Below, one piece after another: positions 42,975-52,528 of a DNA stretch of 64,000 nucleotides. Location of the stretch: NCBI RefSeq assembly GCF_000498575.2, contig NZ_AWSQ01000002.1, positions 713,600 to 777,599 of the forward strand. Direction: 5' to 3'. Origin of the DNA: Pseudomonas taeanensis MS-3 (GTDB lineage Bacteria > Pseudomonadota > Gammaproteobacteria > Pseudomonadales > Pseudomonadaceae). How positions within the stretch are numbered: position 1 is the stretch's first letter; each line of letters opens with the position of its first letter. Position numbers and translations under genes: made by a program. The notes under the pieces were generated by a model. The model ran no database searches. It was not told the origin of the DNA and saw only the letters and a program-made list of their open reading frames with translations.

Positions 42975-44396
42975 ATGGCAAGCGTAATTGGTGGCATCAC
43001 AGGTGTTAACAGCGGGCTTCCCATCACCGATATGGTGACGGCGATAGTCAACGCGGAAAAGGCGCCAAAAGAGGCGCAATTGGCCCGTCTGGAGAAGTCC
43101 ACCACCACCAAATTCTCGGCCCTGGGTGAACTCAAGGGTGCGTTGAGCGCCTTTCAAACAGCCATGAAGAATTTGAACAGCGTTACCTTGTTTGAAGCGC
43201 GCACGGCTGTATCGTCCAATACCAGCGCCTTGACTGCCAGCGCCAGTAAAACGGCCACATCGGGAACCTACAAAATAGAAGTGCAGAGCCTGGCAACCGC
43301 CAGCAAGGTGGCCACGGCTGCTGTGGCTAGTGGTTTTGCAAGTGACGCCAGCGAGCAGACGCTTACGGTAAAATTGGGTGCCGGCGATACTGGTACCGCG
43401 GTCACGATTGCGGCCGGTTCCGATTTGGCCAGTACCCGCGATCAGCTTAATGCCGCCCTGAAAGATAAGGGCATCAGCGCAACTATTGTCAATAATCCAG
43501 TAAGTGGTGAGTCGCGCTTGGTGTTTAGCGCCACCGAAACCGGTGCTGGAAAAGATGTGATAGTCGCTGGCACGGGCAACCTGTCCGCGCTGGATGTTGA
43601 TGGCAGCATCGCACTGAGCGCCGGCAATGCATCCAGCGCGGGCTATATCGTGCAGGCCGCGAATGCCGAGTTTACGGTTGACGGTTTGCCCCTTAGTAAC
43701 GCGACCAATAAAGTCAGCGGCGCCATCGCTGATGTCGATTTCGAATTGCTGGCGAAGACTGAGGTTGATAAGCCCATTACGCTGACGGTAGGACAGGATA
43801 GCACCGGCGTAAAAGCCAGCATCAAGAGCTTTGTCGATGCCTATAACAAGTTGATTGCTACCAGTAACAAGTTGACCAGTGTCACCAAAGTAGGCGAAGA
43901 CGGTACCCCGTTGGTTGGTGGCTTGGTAGGCGACTCCTCTGTGCGTAATTTGCTCAGTGCTGTGCGTAATGAACTGGTTAATCCCTCTGGTCATGATGGT
44001 GTGCGAGTGCTTGCCGATTTAGGTATCACTACCCAAAATGACGGAACCCTGAAAATCGACGACACCAAGCTTAGTTCGGCTCTGCAGGATAATTTCGACG
44101 CGGTAGGTGCCTTTTTTACTGGCGATACCGGGTTGATGAGTCGGATGGATAAACGCATTGATGGGTTTATTCAGACTGGCGGTATTCTTGAGCAGCGTAT
44201 GAAAGCGCTTGAAAGTACACGAAGCGATATCAAGGCACAGACTGAGAGCCTGGATAGGCGCGTTGAGCAAATGCAAGCCCGCTTGCTTTCTCAGTTCAAT
44301 GCCATGGATGCATTAGTCGGGCAGTTGAATAGTACAAGTGAGCAGCTTTCTCAGGTGTTTGCCAATCTCCCTGGTGTTGTAAAAAAGGATAGTTAA
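42975..44396 (+). CDS. fliD: Flagellar filament cap FliD (HAP2)
   Basis: A 473-residue cap protein. The N terminus (GVNSGLPITDMVTAIVNAEKAP) and the C-terminal coiled coil (FNAMDALVGQLNSTSEQLSQVF) are the FliD axial parts; the variable middle includes the domain with GDTGTAVTIAAGSDLASTRDQLNAAL. The cap promotes flagellin folding at the filament tip and in P. aeruginosa also binds mucin. ACGAGG lies before the ATG. It is 3 bp from the following fliS-like gene, so both are on one transcript. Confidence 0.94.
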   Translation: MASVIGGITGVNSGLPITDMVTAIVNAEKAPKEAQLARLEKSTTTKFSALGELKGALSAFQTAMKNLNSVTLFEARTAVSSNTSALTASASKTATSGTYKIEVQSLATASKVATAAVASGFASDASEQTLTVKLGAGDTGTAVTIAAGSDLASTRDQLNAALKDKGISATIVNNPVSGESRLVFSATETGAGKDVIVAGTGNLSALDVDGSIALSAGNASSAGYIVQAANAEFTVDGLPLSNATNKVSGAIADVDFELLAKTEVDKPITLTVGQDSTGVKASIKSFVDAYNKLIATSNKLTSVTKVGEDGTPLVGGLVGDSSVRNLLSAVRNELVNPSGHDGVRVLADLGITTQNDGTLKIDDTKLSSALQDNFDAVGAFFTGDTGLMSRMDKRIDGFIQTGGILEQRMKALESTRSDIKAQTESLDRRVEQMQARLLSQFNAMDALVGQLNSTSEQLSQVFANLPGVVKKDS

Positions 44397-44399
44397 ACC

Positions 44400-44786
44400 G
44401 TGAGCAAGCCAATCGATACCTACAAGAGTGTCAAGGTCAGTCAGGAAGTAACGCCTTATCAAACCGTGCAGTTGTTGCTGAATGGTGCGCTTGAGCGTAT
44501 TTCTCTGGCTCTGCGGGCACAGGAACAAGGTAACCACGGGACGCGTGGTGAGGCTGTTGGTACGACTATTTCCATTATTAGCGTTCTGCAGAGCAGCCTG
44601 GATAAAGAACTCGGTGGGGAGATTGCGGAGAATTTGGATTCGCTTTACGACTACATGACCCGGCGGCTTGCAGGCGTAGCTCTGGATAGCACTCCGCTTA
44701 GCCTCCAAGAGGTGCAGGGCTTGTTGGTGCAGATACGTGATGCCTGGGTCGATATTGGTCCTGAAGTCGAGTCAGTCGCTTCCTGA
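44400..44786 (+). CDS. FliS paralogue (FliS-like export chaperone)
   Basis: A 128-residue helical protein of FliS type, starting at GTG 44400 immediately after fliD. Aligned features are [19 protein letters not shown] in helix 1, a short central segment, [14 protein letters not shown] and LLVQIRDAW. It keeps the FliS helix pattern but lacks the canonical N-terminal YQ..n.V.ta box of the second copy at 44941. Pseudomonas genomes often carry two FliS genes after fliD; the second copy matches the usual flagellin chaperone better, so this one may serve another client or fine-tune export. Confidence 0.85.
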   Translation: MSKPIDTYKSVKVSQEVTPYQTVQLLLNGALERISLALRAQEQGNHGTRGEAVGTTISIISVLQSSLDKELGGEIAENLDSLYDYMTRRLAGVALDSTPLSLQEVQGLLVQIRDAWVDIGPEVESVAS

Positions 44787-44876
44787 CGGCTGAGGCGGTT
44801 AATCGTCGCTTTAAAGTATCTGCCAGTTCCTGTTTTTCGATTCAAATCAAATAGCTGGGTTATTTACAGCTATCCC

Positions 44877-44903
44877 TAAAGCTGCCGCTTGAACTGCCGA
44901 TAC
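44877..44903 (+). promoter_or_regulatory. FliA (sigma-28) promoter of fliS-fliT
   Basis: TAAAGCTG (44877-44884), exactly 11 bases, GCCGATAC (44896-44903): 13 of 16 positions match the consensus. It lies 38 bp before the second fliS and makes the fliS-fliT pair independent of fliD. Confidence 0.82.
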
Positions 44904-44940
44904 ATGAAGTATTCCCGAACTACACTGGAGTACCTTCAGC

Positions 44941-45321
44941 ATGAACGCGATGGCAGCAATGCGGCAGTATCAAGTCGTCAACACCCAGGCGCAGGCCGTG
45001 GATGCCAGCCCCCATCGGTTGATCCAGATGTTGATGGAAGGTGGCCTTACCCGCATCGCCCAGGCTCGTGGCGCCATGGAGCGCAATCAGACGGCGCTAA
45101 AGGGCGAGTTGATCGGCAAGGCCATCGGCATAGTCGGTGGCTTGCGTGATGGCCTGGATTTGCAGCAAGGTGGCGAGTTGGCTAGCAATCTGGATAGTCT
45201 TTACCAGTACATGACGTCCCGCTTGTTGGAAGCCAATGTGAAGAATGAAGCAGTAGCCCTGGACGAAGTGTCCGGGTTGTTGCGTGAAGTGAAAGCTGGC
45301 TGGGATTCAATCTCTCAGTGA
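44941..45321 (+). CDS. fliS: Flagellin export chaperone FliS
   Basis: A 126-residue four-helix chaperone. AAMRQYQVVNTQAQAVDASP followed by HRLIQMLMEGGLTRIAQA is the flagellin-binding N-terminal signature; NLDSLYQYMTSRLLEANV and LDEVSGLLREVKAGWD complete the family pattern. FliS binds the C-terminal helix of FliC and prevents early polymerisation in the cytoplasm. A clear FliA promoter precedes it. fliT follows after 30 bp. Confidence 0.93.
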   Translation: MNAMAAMRQYQVVNTQAQAVDASPHRLIQMLMEGGLTRIAQARGAMERNQTALKGELIGKAIGIVGGLRDGLDLQQGGELASNLDSLYQYMTSRLLEANVKNEAVALDEVSGLLREVKAGWDSISQ

Positions 45322-45350
45322 TGCTGGTCGGTTGCTAAAGGAGTCCGTTA

Positions 45351-45647
45351 ATGAGTACAACAGTCCAGCGTCTGCAAGAGACCGGCAGTGCCTTGCGCAA
45401 CGCCTTAGCTACACAGGATTGGGCGGCCATTGGCGAGCTGGATATGCAGTGCCGCCAAGCCGTCGATGAAGCGATGGTCGAAGCCGTACCCGACGAAGCC
45501 ATGCTGCGCGAGCGCATGCAGGAGCTACTGGATCTTTATCGCGAGCTGGTCAGTGTCTGTCAGGACGAACAGCGGCGCTTGGCCTGTGAAATGCTACAGC
45601 TGAACCAGTCCCAGCAAGGGGCAAAGGTTTACCAGCTGTTCGGTTGA
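45351..45647 (+). CDS. fliT: Flagellar protein FliT-like chaperone
   Basis: A 98-residue, fully helical, acidic protein of the FliT size and position: directly after fliS and before fleQ. It shows amphipathic helices such as LRERMQELLDLYRELVSVC and ends with a short polar tail. FliT proteins chaperone FliD, whose gene lies upstream. Sequence conservation in this family is low, so the assignment leans on context. AAGGAG lies 7-12 bases before the ATG. Confidence 0.78.
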   Translation: MSTTVQRLQETGSALRNALATQDWAAIGELDMQCRQAVDEAMVEAVPDEAMLRERMQELLDLYRELVSVCQDEQRRLACEMLQLNQSQQGAKVYQLFG

Positions 45648-45804
45648 TTGCTGACCGCTGACTTGTATGTAGCGAACTTGGTTATAGTAAGGTCAAGTGT
45701 CAAAGCAAAACTGCCTCAGGCATCTGCTACAGGTAAACCCCCCAGCTTTTCTAACAGCTGCTTAGGCTGCCCGTCGGGCTGAACAAAAAAAGCACGCCAT
45801 AAAA

Positions 45805-45833
45805 TTGACTGCGGCCTCGAAAATGACTTTACT
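45805..45833 (+). promoter_or_regulatory. Candidate housekeeping promoter of fleQ
   Basis: TTGACT (45805-45810), a 17-base spacer, then TTTACT (45828-45833), a fair sigma-70 match 78 bp before fleQ. fleQ of P. aeruginosa is sigma-70-dependent and Vfr-repressed; I do not see a clear Vfr box here. Confidence 0.5.
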
Positions 45834-45910
45834 AGTGGCCTGTTGCCGGCGTTTTTCATGTTTACAGCGCTGTGCGCGTTCGTTCACTCCCAGGATCAAA
45901 TCAGAACAAT

Positions 45911-47386
45911 ATGTGGCGTGAAACTAAAATCCTACTGATTGACGATAACTCTGAGCGCCGGCGTGATCTGGCGGTCATCCTAAGTTTTCTGGGGGAGGAT
46001 TATCTCGCCTGTAGCAGTCAAAACTGGGAGGCTACGGTCGCTGAGCTGGCGTCCAGTCGCGATGTATTGACTGTGCTGCTTGGGGATGTGCAGGGCCAGA
46101 ATGGCATGCTCGAGTTGCTCAAGCAGCTGGCTGCTTGGGATGACGATCTGCCGCTGCTGTTGATTGACGAGCATGTCGCTGTCGAATGGTCGGAAGACTT
46201 GCGTCGGCGGGTGCTAGCCACCCTGGAAATGCCGCCCAGCTACAACAAGCTGCTGGATAGTCTGCACCGTGCCCAGGTTTATCGGGAAATATACGACCAG
46301 GCGCGTGAACGTGGCCGCCAACGCGAGTTGAATCTGTTTCGCAGCCTGGTTGGCACCAGTCGCGCGATTCAGCACGTCCGCCAGATGATGCAGCAGGTGG
46401 CCGATACCGAGGCCAGTGTGTTGATTCTGGGTGAGTCGGGTACTGGCAAAGAGGTTGTTGCACGTAACCTGCACTATCACTCCAAGCGTCGCGACGGGCC
46501 CTTCGTTCCGGTTAACTGTGGCGCGATTCCAGCGGAGTTGCTGGAAAGCGAGTTGTTCGGCCATGAGAAGGGCGCGTTCACCGGTGCGATTACTACTCGA
46601 GCCGGCCGCTTCGAGCTGGCCAGCGGCGGTACCTTGTTCCTCGATGAGATCGGCGACATGCCGCTGCCAATGCAGGTCAAGCTGCTGCGGGTATTGCAGG
46701 AGCGGACCTTTGAGCGGGTTGGCAGCAACAAAACCCAGAATGCCGATGTACGAATCATTGCCGCGACCCACAAGAACCTTGAGCAGATGATCGAGGAGGG
46801 CAGCTTCCGCGAAGATCTGTATTACCGGTTGAATGTCTTCCCGATCGAAATGGCTCCGTTGCGTGAGCGTATCGAGGATATTCCGCTGCTGCTCAACGAG
46901 CTGATCGCGCGCATGGAATACGAGAAGCGCGGTTCGATCCGCTTCAACTCGGCGGCGATCATGTCGCTGTGCCGGCACGACTGGGCGGGTAACGTACGCG
47001 AGTTGGCCAACTTGGCCGAGCGCATGGCCATCATGCATCCCTATGGGGTGATCGGTGTTGGTGAACTGCCGAAGAAGTTCCGTCACGTCGACGATGAAGA
47101 CGAGCATCTGGTGGCCAACTTCCGTGATGAGTTGGAGGAGCGTGCGGCCATCGTTGCCGGGCTGCCTGGTCTGGACTCGCCGGCCATGCTGCCGTCCGAG
47201 GGGTTGGATTTGAAGGACTATCTGGGCAACCTCGAGCAGGGTTTGATCCAGCAGGCACTGGATGATGCCAGTGGCGTGGTTGCGCGTGCCGCCGAGCGCT
47301 TGCGTATTCGTCGTACCACGTTGGTTGAGAAGATGCGCAAATACGGTATGAACCGCCGCGATGAGGACGGTCAGCCCGAGGTGTAA
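45911..47386 (+). CDS. fleQ: Flagellar master regulator FleQ
   Basis: A 491-residue RpoN-dependent activator. The N-terminal REC-like domain (1-120; [19 protein letters not shown]) has an atypical phosphoacceptor region, as in FleQ proteins, which are not controlled by phosphorylation. The AAA+ domain (about 140-380) shows Walker [11 protein letters not shown], sigma-54-contacting GAFTGA, Walker [12 protein letters not shown] and [14 protein letters not shown]. The C-terminal Fis-type helix-turn-helix is [16 protein letters not shown]. FleQ binds c-di-GMP and activates flagellar genes. [11 protein letters not shown] at 45911 is the canonical start. Confidence 0.95.
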   Translation: MWRETKILLIDDNSERRRDLAVILSFLGEDYLACSSQNWEATVAELASSRDVLTVLLGDVQGQNGMLELLKQLAAWDDDLPLLLIDEHVAVEWSEDLRRRVLATLEMPPSYNKLLDSLHRAQVYREIYDQARERGRQRELNLFRSLVGTSRAIQHVRQMMQQVADTEASVLILGESGTGKEVVARNLHYHSKRRDGPFVPVNCGAIPAELLESELFGHEKGAFTGAITTRAGRFELASGGTLFLDEIGDMPLPMQVKLLRVLQERTFERVGSNKTQNADVRIIAATHKNLEQMIEEGSFREDLYYRLNVFPIEMAPLRERIEDIPLLLNELIARMEYEKRGSIRFNSAAIMSLCRHDWAGNVRELANLAERMAIMHPYGVIGVGELPKKFRHVDDEDEHLVANFRDELEERAAIVAGLPGLDSPAMLPSEGLDLKDYLGNLEQGLIQQALDDASGVVARAAERLRIRRTTLVEKMRKYGMNRRDEDGQPEV

Positions 47387-47429
47387 CTCAGCTATTGCGC
47401 GTCAGCGGGTTGGCAGTCGTCGCCCCAAT

Positions 47430-47468
47430 AAAGCCGAAGGTTTGACACGACCTTCGGCTTTGTTTTTT
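47430..47468 (+). terminator. Intrinsic terminator after fleQ
   Basis: A 12-bp perfect stem AAAGCCGAAGGT / ACCTTCGGCTTT with an 8-base loop and a G-TTTTTT tail. Confidence 0.93.
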
Positions 47469-47497
47469 AAGTAATTGAAAAACATAGATAAAATTTT

Positions 47498-47513
47498 AGG
47501 CACGGGTATTGCT
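47498..47513 (+). promoter_or_regulatory. RpoN (sigma-54) promoter of fleSR
   Basis: AGGCACGGGTATTGCT, with GG at 47499-47500 and GC at 47511-47512 in exact spacing. It lies just after the fleQ terminator and 55 bp before fleS, in line with FleQ-dependent fleSR expression. Confidence 0.82.
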
Positions 47514-47567
47514 ATCTCTCATGCAACTGACTGTCTTATGACGGCTCGCTGCGCGAGAGAGAGAACG

Positions 47568-48782
47568 ATGAATCCTACCGCTCGAACTTCCCATTCCGCT
47601 GAACAGGCGTCGTCTGCGCCCATCGAACAGGCTAGCCGCGCGAGCGTGGAGCAGGCATATAGCCTGTTCAATCAGATGTCGACCCAGCTCAACGAGTCCT
47701 ACAGCATGCTGGAGGCCCGGGTGACTGAGCTGAAGGGGCAGTTGGCTCTGGTCAGCGCTCAGCGCATGCAGGAACTGGCTGAGAAAGAGCGTCTGGCGCA
47801 CCGCCTGCAAAGCTTGCTGGATCTGCTCCCGGGCGGGGTAATCGTAATTGATGGCCAAGGCGTGGTGCGTGAAGGCAACCCGGTAGCGCGCAACCTGCTG
47901 GGCCAGCCGTTGGTCGGTATGCTCTGGCGTCAGGTGATTGCACGCAGCTTCGCCCCACGCGATGACGATGGCCATGAGGTCTCCTTGAAAGATGGCCGGC
48001 GTCTAGCGATTGCCACTCGTTCTCTGCATGGTGAGCCGGGCCAGCTGGTGCTGCTGACTGACCTGACAGAAACCCGTCGTTTGCAGGATCAGCTGTCGCG
48101 TCACGAGCGTCTTTCTGCGCTGGGGCGCATGGTTGCCTCATTGGCCCATCAAATTCGTACGCCGCTATCCGCCGCGTTGCTGTATGCCAGCCATCTGACC
48201 GAGCAGGAACTGCCGCTTGAGCAGCAGCAGCGCTTTGCCGGGCGCCTGAAGGAGCGTCTGCATGAGTTGGAGCATCAGGTGCGTGACATGCTTATTTTTG
48301 CCCGCGGCGATCTGCCGTTGCCGGATCGGCTGACGCCTCAGGCGTTGTTCGAGGCCTTGCGCAAAGCGGCCGATCCTCATGTATCGGGCGTGGCGGTGCG
48401 CTGGCAGTGCGACAGCTCCAGTGGCGAGTTGCTGTGCAATCGCGACACCCTGGTCGGCAGCGTGCTCAACCTGGTCGAAAATGCGATCCAGGCGGCCGGG
48501 CGCGAGGTCTCCTTGAAAGTTCATCTGTATCAGCGTGGCAACAGTCTGCGCTTGTGCATCAGCGATAACGGCCCAGGGATCGACGGCGTCACCTTGGCGC
48601 GTTTGGGTGAGCCCTTCTTCACCACCAAGACCACCGGCACCGGCCTCGGCCTGGCGGTGGTCAAGGCGGTGGCGCGCGCGCACCAGGGGGAGTTGCTGTT
48701 GCGCTCGCGGCCTGGTCGTGGCACCTGCGCCCTGTTAACTCTGCCGCTGATTCCCGCGGCGCAACCTTTGGTTAAGGAGTAA
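47568..48782 (+). CDS. fleS: Two-component sensor kinase FleS
   Basis: A 404-residue cytoplasmic histidine kinase without membrane segments. The N-terminal Gln/Ser/Ala region and coiled coil (about 1-95) lead to a PAS-like domain (about 100-205), the HisKA motif LASLAHQIRTPLSAALLY (phospho-His) and the HATPase domain with N box LNLVENAIQAA, DNGPGI, and GTGLGLAVVKAVARAH. It phosphorylates FleR. The ATG at 47568 follows a GAGAGAGAG tract; an earlier ATG at 47475 lies upstream of the RpoN promoter and is excluded. Confidence 0.93.
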   Translation: MNPTARTSHSAEQASSAPIEQASRASVEQAYSLFNQMSTQLNESYSMLEARVTELKGQLALVSAQRMQELAEKERLAHRLQSLLDLLPGGVIVIDGQGVVREGNPVARNLLGQPLVGMLWRQVIARSFAPRDDDGHEVSLKDGRRLAIATRSLHGEPGQLVLLTDLTETRRLQDQLSRHERLSALGRMVASLAHQIRTPLSAALLYASHLTEQELPLEQQQRFAGRLKERLHELEHQVRDMLIFARGDLPLPDRLTPQALFEALRKAADPHVSGVAVRWQCDSSSGELLCNRDTLVGSVLNLVENAIQAAGREVSLKVHLYQRGNSLRLCISDNGPGIDGVTLARLGEPFFTTKTTGTGLGLAVVKAVARAHQGELLLRSRPGRGTCALLTLPLIPAAQPLVKE

Positions 48783-48788
48783 TTGCCC

Positions 48789-50189
48789 ATGGCTGCCAAA
48801 GTCCTGCTGGTCGAAGATGACCGTGCCCTGCGCGAAGCCCTGGCCGATACCTTGTCATTGGGTGGGTATAACTACCGTGCTGTGGACTGTGCCGAGGCTG
48901 CGTTACTGGCCTTGGAGCAAGAATCGTTCGGTCTGGTGGTGAGTGACGTGAACATGCCGGGCATGGATGGTCACCAACTGCTGGCGCTGATTCGTCAGCG
49001 CCAGCCGCAACTCCCGGTATTGTTGATGACCGCCTATGGCGCGGTCGAGCGTGCGGTGGATGCCATGCGCCAGGGCGCAGCTGACTATCTGGTCAAGCCG
49101 TTTGAGCCGAAGGCCTTGCTGGCATTGGTCGAGCGTCACGCGCTCGGTCGTTTGCTGGCCACTGAGCAGGACGGTCCGGTGGCATTGGAGCCAGCCAGCC
49201 TGCAGTTACTGGAGCTGGCCGCGCGGGTCGCGCAGAGCGATTCCACGGTACTGATCACCGGCGAGTCCGGCACAGGTAAAGAGGTACTGGCACGCTACAT
49301 CCATCAACAGTCGCCGCGAGCGGCTAAGCCCTTTATCGCCATCAACTGTGCGGCGATTCCCGACAACATGCTCGAAGCCACCCTGTTTGGTCATGAGAAG
49401 GGGGCTTTTACCGGCGCCATCGCCAGTGCGCCGGGCAAGTTTGAGTTGGCAGAGGGCGGCACCATTTTGCTCGATGAAATTTCCGAGATGCCGCAGGGCT
49501 TGCAAGCCAAGTTGCTGCGCGTTCTGCAGGAGCGCGAAGTGGAGCGAGTGGGTGCGCGCAAGCCGATCTCGCTGGATATCCGTGTGCTGGCCACCAGTAA
49601 CCGCGATCTGGCTGGCGAAGTCGCTGCGGGGCGTTTTCGCGAAGACCTCTACTATCGGCTGTCGGTCTTCCCGCTGGCGTGGCAGCCACTGCGTGAGCGT
49701 CCGGCGGATATTCTGCCGCTGGCCGAGCGACTGTTGGCCAAGTACGTCAAAAAAATGAATCACCCACCTGTTCGTCTGTCTGCGCAGGCTCAAAGCGGTC
49801 TGCTCAGTCATGCCTGGCCGGGTAACGTGCGTGAGCTGGACAATGCCATCCAGCGGGCGTTGATCCTGCAGCAGGGTGGCTTGATCCAGCCGCAGGATTT
49901 GTGTCTGACTGCCCCCATTGGTTTTGCTCCAGTTGCAGCGCCGAAGTTGGTAGCGCTGACCAGTGCTGTGCCGACAGCGGAGGAGCCTCCGCAGGCCGAG
50001 GGGGGGGATCTGGGTGAGGATCTACGCCGCCGCGAGTTCCAGGTAATTATCGATACCCTGAGGTCCGAGCGTGGTCGGCGCAAGGAGGCTGCCGAGCGCC
50101 TGGGTATCAGCCCGCGCACCTTGCGTTACAAGCTGGCGCAGATGCGTGATGCCGGCCTGGATGTGGAGGCCTATCTGTACGCCAGCTGA
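48789..50189 (+). CDS. fleR: RpoN-dependent response regulator FleR
   Basis: A 466-residue NtrC-type activator. The receiver domain shows VLLVEDDRAL, the phosphoacceptor in VVSDVNMPGMDG and the Lys in DYLVKPFEP. The AAA+ domain has [41 protein letters not shown] and [14 protein letters not shown]. The Fis-type C terminus is KEAAERLGISPRTLRYKL. In Pseudomonas it activates the class III operons, whose RpoN sites (flgB, flgF, fliK) are seen here. AAGGAG nine bases upstream supports ATG 48789. Confidence 0.94.
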   Translation: MAAKVLLVEDDRALREALADTLSLGGYNYRAVDCAEAALLALEQESFGLVVSDVNMPGMDGHQLLALIRQRQPQLPVLLMTAYGAVERAVDAMRQGAADYLVKPFEPKALLALVERHALGRLLATEQDGPVALEPASLQLLELAARVAQSDSTVLITGESGTGKEVLARYIHQQSPRAAKPFIAINCAAIPDNMLEATLFGHEKGAFTGAIASAPGKFELAEGGTILLDEISEMPQGLQAKLLRVLQEREVERVGARKPISLDIRVLATSNRDLAGEVAAGRFREDLYYRLSVFPLAWQPLRERPADILPLAERLLAKYVKKMNHPPVRLSAQAQSGLLSHAWPGNVRELDNAIQRALILQQGGLIQPQDLCLTAPIGFAPVAAPKLVALTSAVPTAEEPPQAEGGDLGEDLRRREFQVIIDTLRSERGRRKEAAERLGISPRTLRYKLAQMRDAGLDVEAYLYAS

Positions 50190-50246
50190 GCACTGCGGTT
50201 CGGCGCTTTTCGCGTTGAGCGGCAGGTTGGTTACATCGCTCGAGCC

Positions 50247-50271
50247 GCCTGAGCTGACTGCTCGGGCTTTT
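50247..50271 (+). terminator. Intrinsic terminator after fleR
   Basis: Stem GCCTGAGC / GCTCGGGC (one T-G wobble), loop TGACT, then TTTT. It precedes the fliE promoter. Confidence 0.78.
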
Positions 50272-50314
50272 CCGTTTCTGCCGCCAAAGGTTTCCATGTG
50301 CAGTAGCGGCTAAC

Positions 50315-50330
50315 TGGCACCCTTGTTGCA
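50315..50330 (+). promoter_or_regulatory. RpoN (sigma-54) promoter of fliEFGHIJ
   Basis: TGGCACCCTTGTTGCA is a full match at TGGCAC and TTGCA with the right spacing (GG 50316-50317, GC 50328-50329), 59 bp before fliE. It is the strongest RpoN site in the window. Confidence 0.92.
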
Positions 50331-50388
50331 AATACATCTGCATAGCGCCGCGAAGTGTCAAAAATACTGCGGCCAGTGGAGGAAGATC

Positions 50389-50718
50389 ATGAGCCAGGGT
50401 GTTCAATTCAATCGCTTGATGTTGGAAATGCGTTCCATGCAAGCCGAGGCCATGGCGCGGCAGAAGCCCGACGTCAGTACGCCGGAGCCTGGTGCGCCGA
50501 ACTTCTCGGACATGCTCGGGCAGGCGGTGAACAAGGTCAACGAAACCCAACAGACTTCCAACCAGCTGGCGACGGCTTTTGAAATGGGCCAGAGCGGCGT
50601 CGACCTCAGCGATGTGATGATTGCCTCGCAGAAGGCCAGCGTATCGTTCCAGGCCATGACGCAGGTGCGCAACAAGCTGGTCCAGGCGTATCAAGACATC
50701 ATGCAGATGCCGGTTTAA
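50389..50718 (+). CDS. fliE: Flagellar hook-basal body protein FliE
   Basis: A 109-residue protein that joins the MS ring to the proximal rod and is exported early. Features are [37 protein letters not shown] and the C-terminal [25 protein letters not shown] precedes ATG 50389. It heads fliEFGHIJ, 17 bp before fliF. Confidence 0.95.
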   Translation: MSQGVQFNRLMLEMRSMQAEAMARQKPDVSTPEPGAPNFSDMLGQAVNKVNETQQTSNQLATAFEMGQSGVDLSDVMIASQKASVSFQAMTQVRNKLVQAYQDIMQMPV

Positions 50719-50734
50719 GGGTAGGTGCTGAATC

Positions 50735-52528
50735 ATGGCTGAAGCCGCTGCTGCAAACGCACTGGCCACCACCGGTGGTGCTGACTCGAAGAAGCCACTT
50801 CTCGGTCTGGCCTTTCTAGAGAATCTCTCCGATATGTCGATGCTGCGGCAGATTGGCCTGCTGGTGGGGCTGGCGGCCAGCGTTGCGATCGGTTTCGCCG
50901 TGGTGCTCTGGTCGCAGCAGCCGGATTACCGTCCGCTATACGGCAGTCTTAACGGGATGGATGCTTCCCAGGTCATGGAAACTCTGGCGACCGCGGACAT
51001 CGACTACACCGTCGAGCCCAACTCGGGGGCCTTGCTGGTCAAGGCCGAGGACATGGCGCGGGCGCGTATGCGCTTGGCTGCGGCCGGGGTGGCGCCGAGC
51101 GACAATAATATCGGCTTCGAGATTCTCGATCAGGAGCAGGGACTGGGTACCAGTCAGTTCATGGAGGCCACCCGCTACCGTCGGGGGCTGGAGGGGGAGC
51201 TGGCCCGCACAGTCTCAAGTCTCAACAACATCAAAGCCGCGCGGGTGCACCTGGCCATTCCGAAGGGCTCGGTGTTCGTGCGGGACGAGCGCAAGCCCAG
51301 CGCTTCGGTGCTGGTTGAGTTGTATTCAGGGCGCAGCCTGGAGCCGAGCCAGGTGATGGCTATCGTCAACCTGGTTGCCACCAGCGTGCCGGAGTTGGAG
51401 AAGGGGCAGGTCACCGTGGTTGACCAGAAAGGCAACCTGTTGTCCGACCAGCAGGAAATGTCCGCGCTGAGCATGGCCGGCAAGCAGTTCGATCACAGCC
51501 GCCGCCTGGAAAGCCTGTTTACCCAGCGCGTGCACAATATTCTGCAGCCGGTGCTGGGAACGGGCCGTTACAAGGCTGAAGTCTCGGCGGATGTGGATTT
51601 CAGTGCAGTGGAGTCCACCTCGGAAATGTTCAACCCGGATCAGCCGGCGTTGCGCAGCGAGCAACAGGTCAACGAGCAACGTAGCAGCAGTCTGCCGGCG
51701 CAAGGTGTACCGGGCGCCCTCAGTAATCAGCCGCCCGGCCCGGCAACCGCGCCGCAACAAGCCGGTGCGGCAGGCGCAGCGGCAGGAGCTATCGCGCCCG
51801 GCCAGCCGTTGGTGGACGTCAATGGCCAGCAGGTCATGGACCCGGCGACCGGTCAGCCGATGCTGGCACCGTTTCCAGCGGACAAGCGTGAGCAAGCCAC
51901 GCGCAACTTTGAGCTGGATCGTTCGATCAGCCATACCAAGCAACAGCAGGGACGTTTGCGGCGTTTGTCGGTGGCTGTGGTGATCGACGATCAGCTCAAG
52001 CTCGATCCGGCCACTGGAGAAAGCAGCCGAGTGCCCTGGAGCAGCGATGAATTGGCCCGCTTTACTCGCCTGGTACAGGACTCGGTGGGTTTCGACGCCA
52101 GCCGTGGCGACAGCGTCAGCGTGATCAATACGCCGTTCTCCGTCGAGCAGGGCGAAGCAATCATAGAGATCCCGTTCTACACCCAGCCCTGGTTCTGGGA
52201 CATCGTCAAACAAGTGCTCGGTGTCCTGTTCATCCTGGTGTTGGTGTTTGGCGTGCTGCGTCCGGTGCTGAATAACATCACCAGTGCTGGCAAGGGCCGC
52301 GAGCTGACGCGCGGCGGGCGCGGCAGTGATGTCGAACTCGGTGAGATGGGCGGTCTGGACGGTGAGTTATCGGCCGATCGGGTCAGCCTCGGTGGTCCGC
52401 AAAGCATCCTCCTGCCCAGCCCGACTGAGGGGTATGATGCACAGCTGAACGCAATCAAGAGCCTGGTGGCGGAAGACCCGGGCCGCGTGGCCCAGGTTGT
52501 GAAAGAGTGGATCAACGACGATGAGTGA
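50735..52528 (+). CDS. fliF: Flagellar MS-ring protein FliF
   Basis: A 597-residue inner-membrane ring protein with two transmembrane helices, near residues 40-60 (LVGLAASVAIGFAVVLW) and 480-505. The periplasmic ring-building motif domains lie between, with PLYGSLNGMDASQV, ARVHLAIPKGSVFVRD and EKGQVTVVDQKGNLLS. The short C-terminal cytoplasmic tail that binds FliG ends in VAEDPGRVAQVVKEWI. A Pro/Gln/Ala-rich insertion at about 320-380 is variable. The stop overlaps fliG by 8 bp. Confidence 0.95.
   Translation: MAEAAAANALATTGGADSKKPLLGLAFLENLSDMSMLRQIGLLVGLAASVAIGFAVVLWSQQPDYRPLYGSLNGMDASQVMETLATADIDYTVEPNSGALLVKAEDMARARMRLAAAGVAPSDNNIGFEILDQEQGLGTSQFMEATRYRRGLEGELARTVSSLNNIKAARVHLAIPKGSVFVRDERKPSASVLVELYSGRSLEPSQVMAIVNLVATSVPELEKGQVTVVDQKGNLLSDQQEMSALSMAGKQFDHSRRLESLFTQRVHNILQPVLGTGRYKAEVSADVDFSAVESTSEMFNPDQPALRSEQQVNEQRSSSLPAQGVPGALSNQPPGPATAPQQAGAAGAAAGAIAPGQPLVDVNGQQVMDPATGQPMLAPFPADKREQATRNFELDRSISHTKQQQGRLRRLSVAVVIDDQLKLDPATGESSRVPWSSDELARFTRLVQDSVGFDASRGDSVSVINTPFSVEQGEAIIEIPFYTQPWFWDIVKQVLGVLFILVLVFGVLRPVLNNITSAGKGRELTRGGRGSDVELGEMGGLDGELSADRVSLGGPQSILLPSPTEGYDAQLNAIKSLVAEDPGRVAQVVKEWINDDE

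Noticed and set aside
45760..45795. Possible terminator after fliT (CCCGTCGGG near an A run)
   Set aside because: The hairpin would have a one-base loop and no T run on the coding strand.
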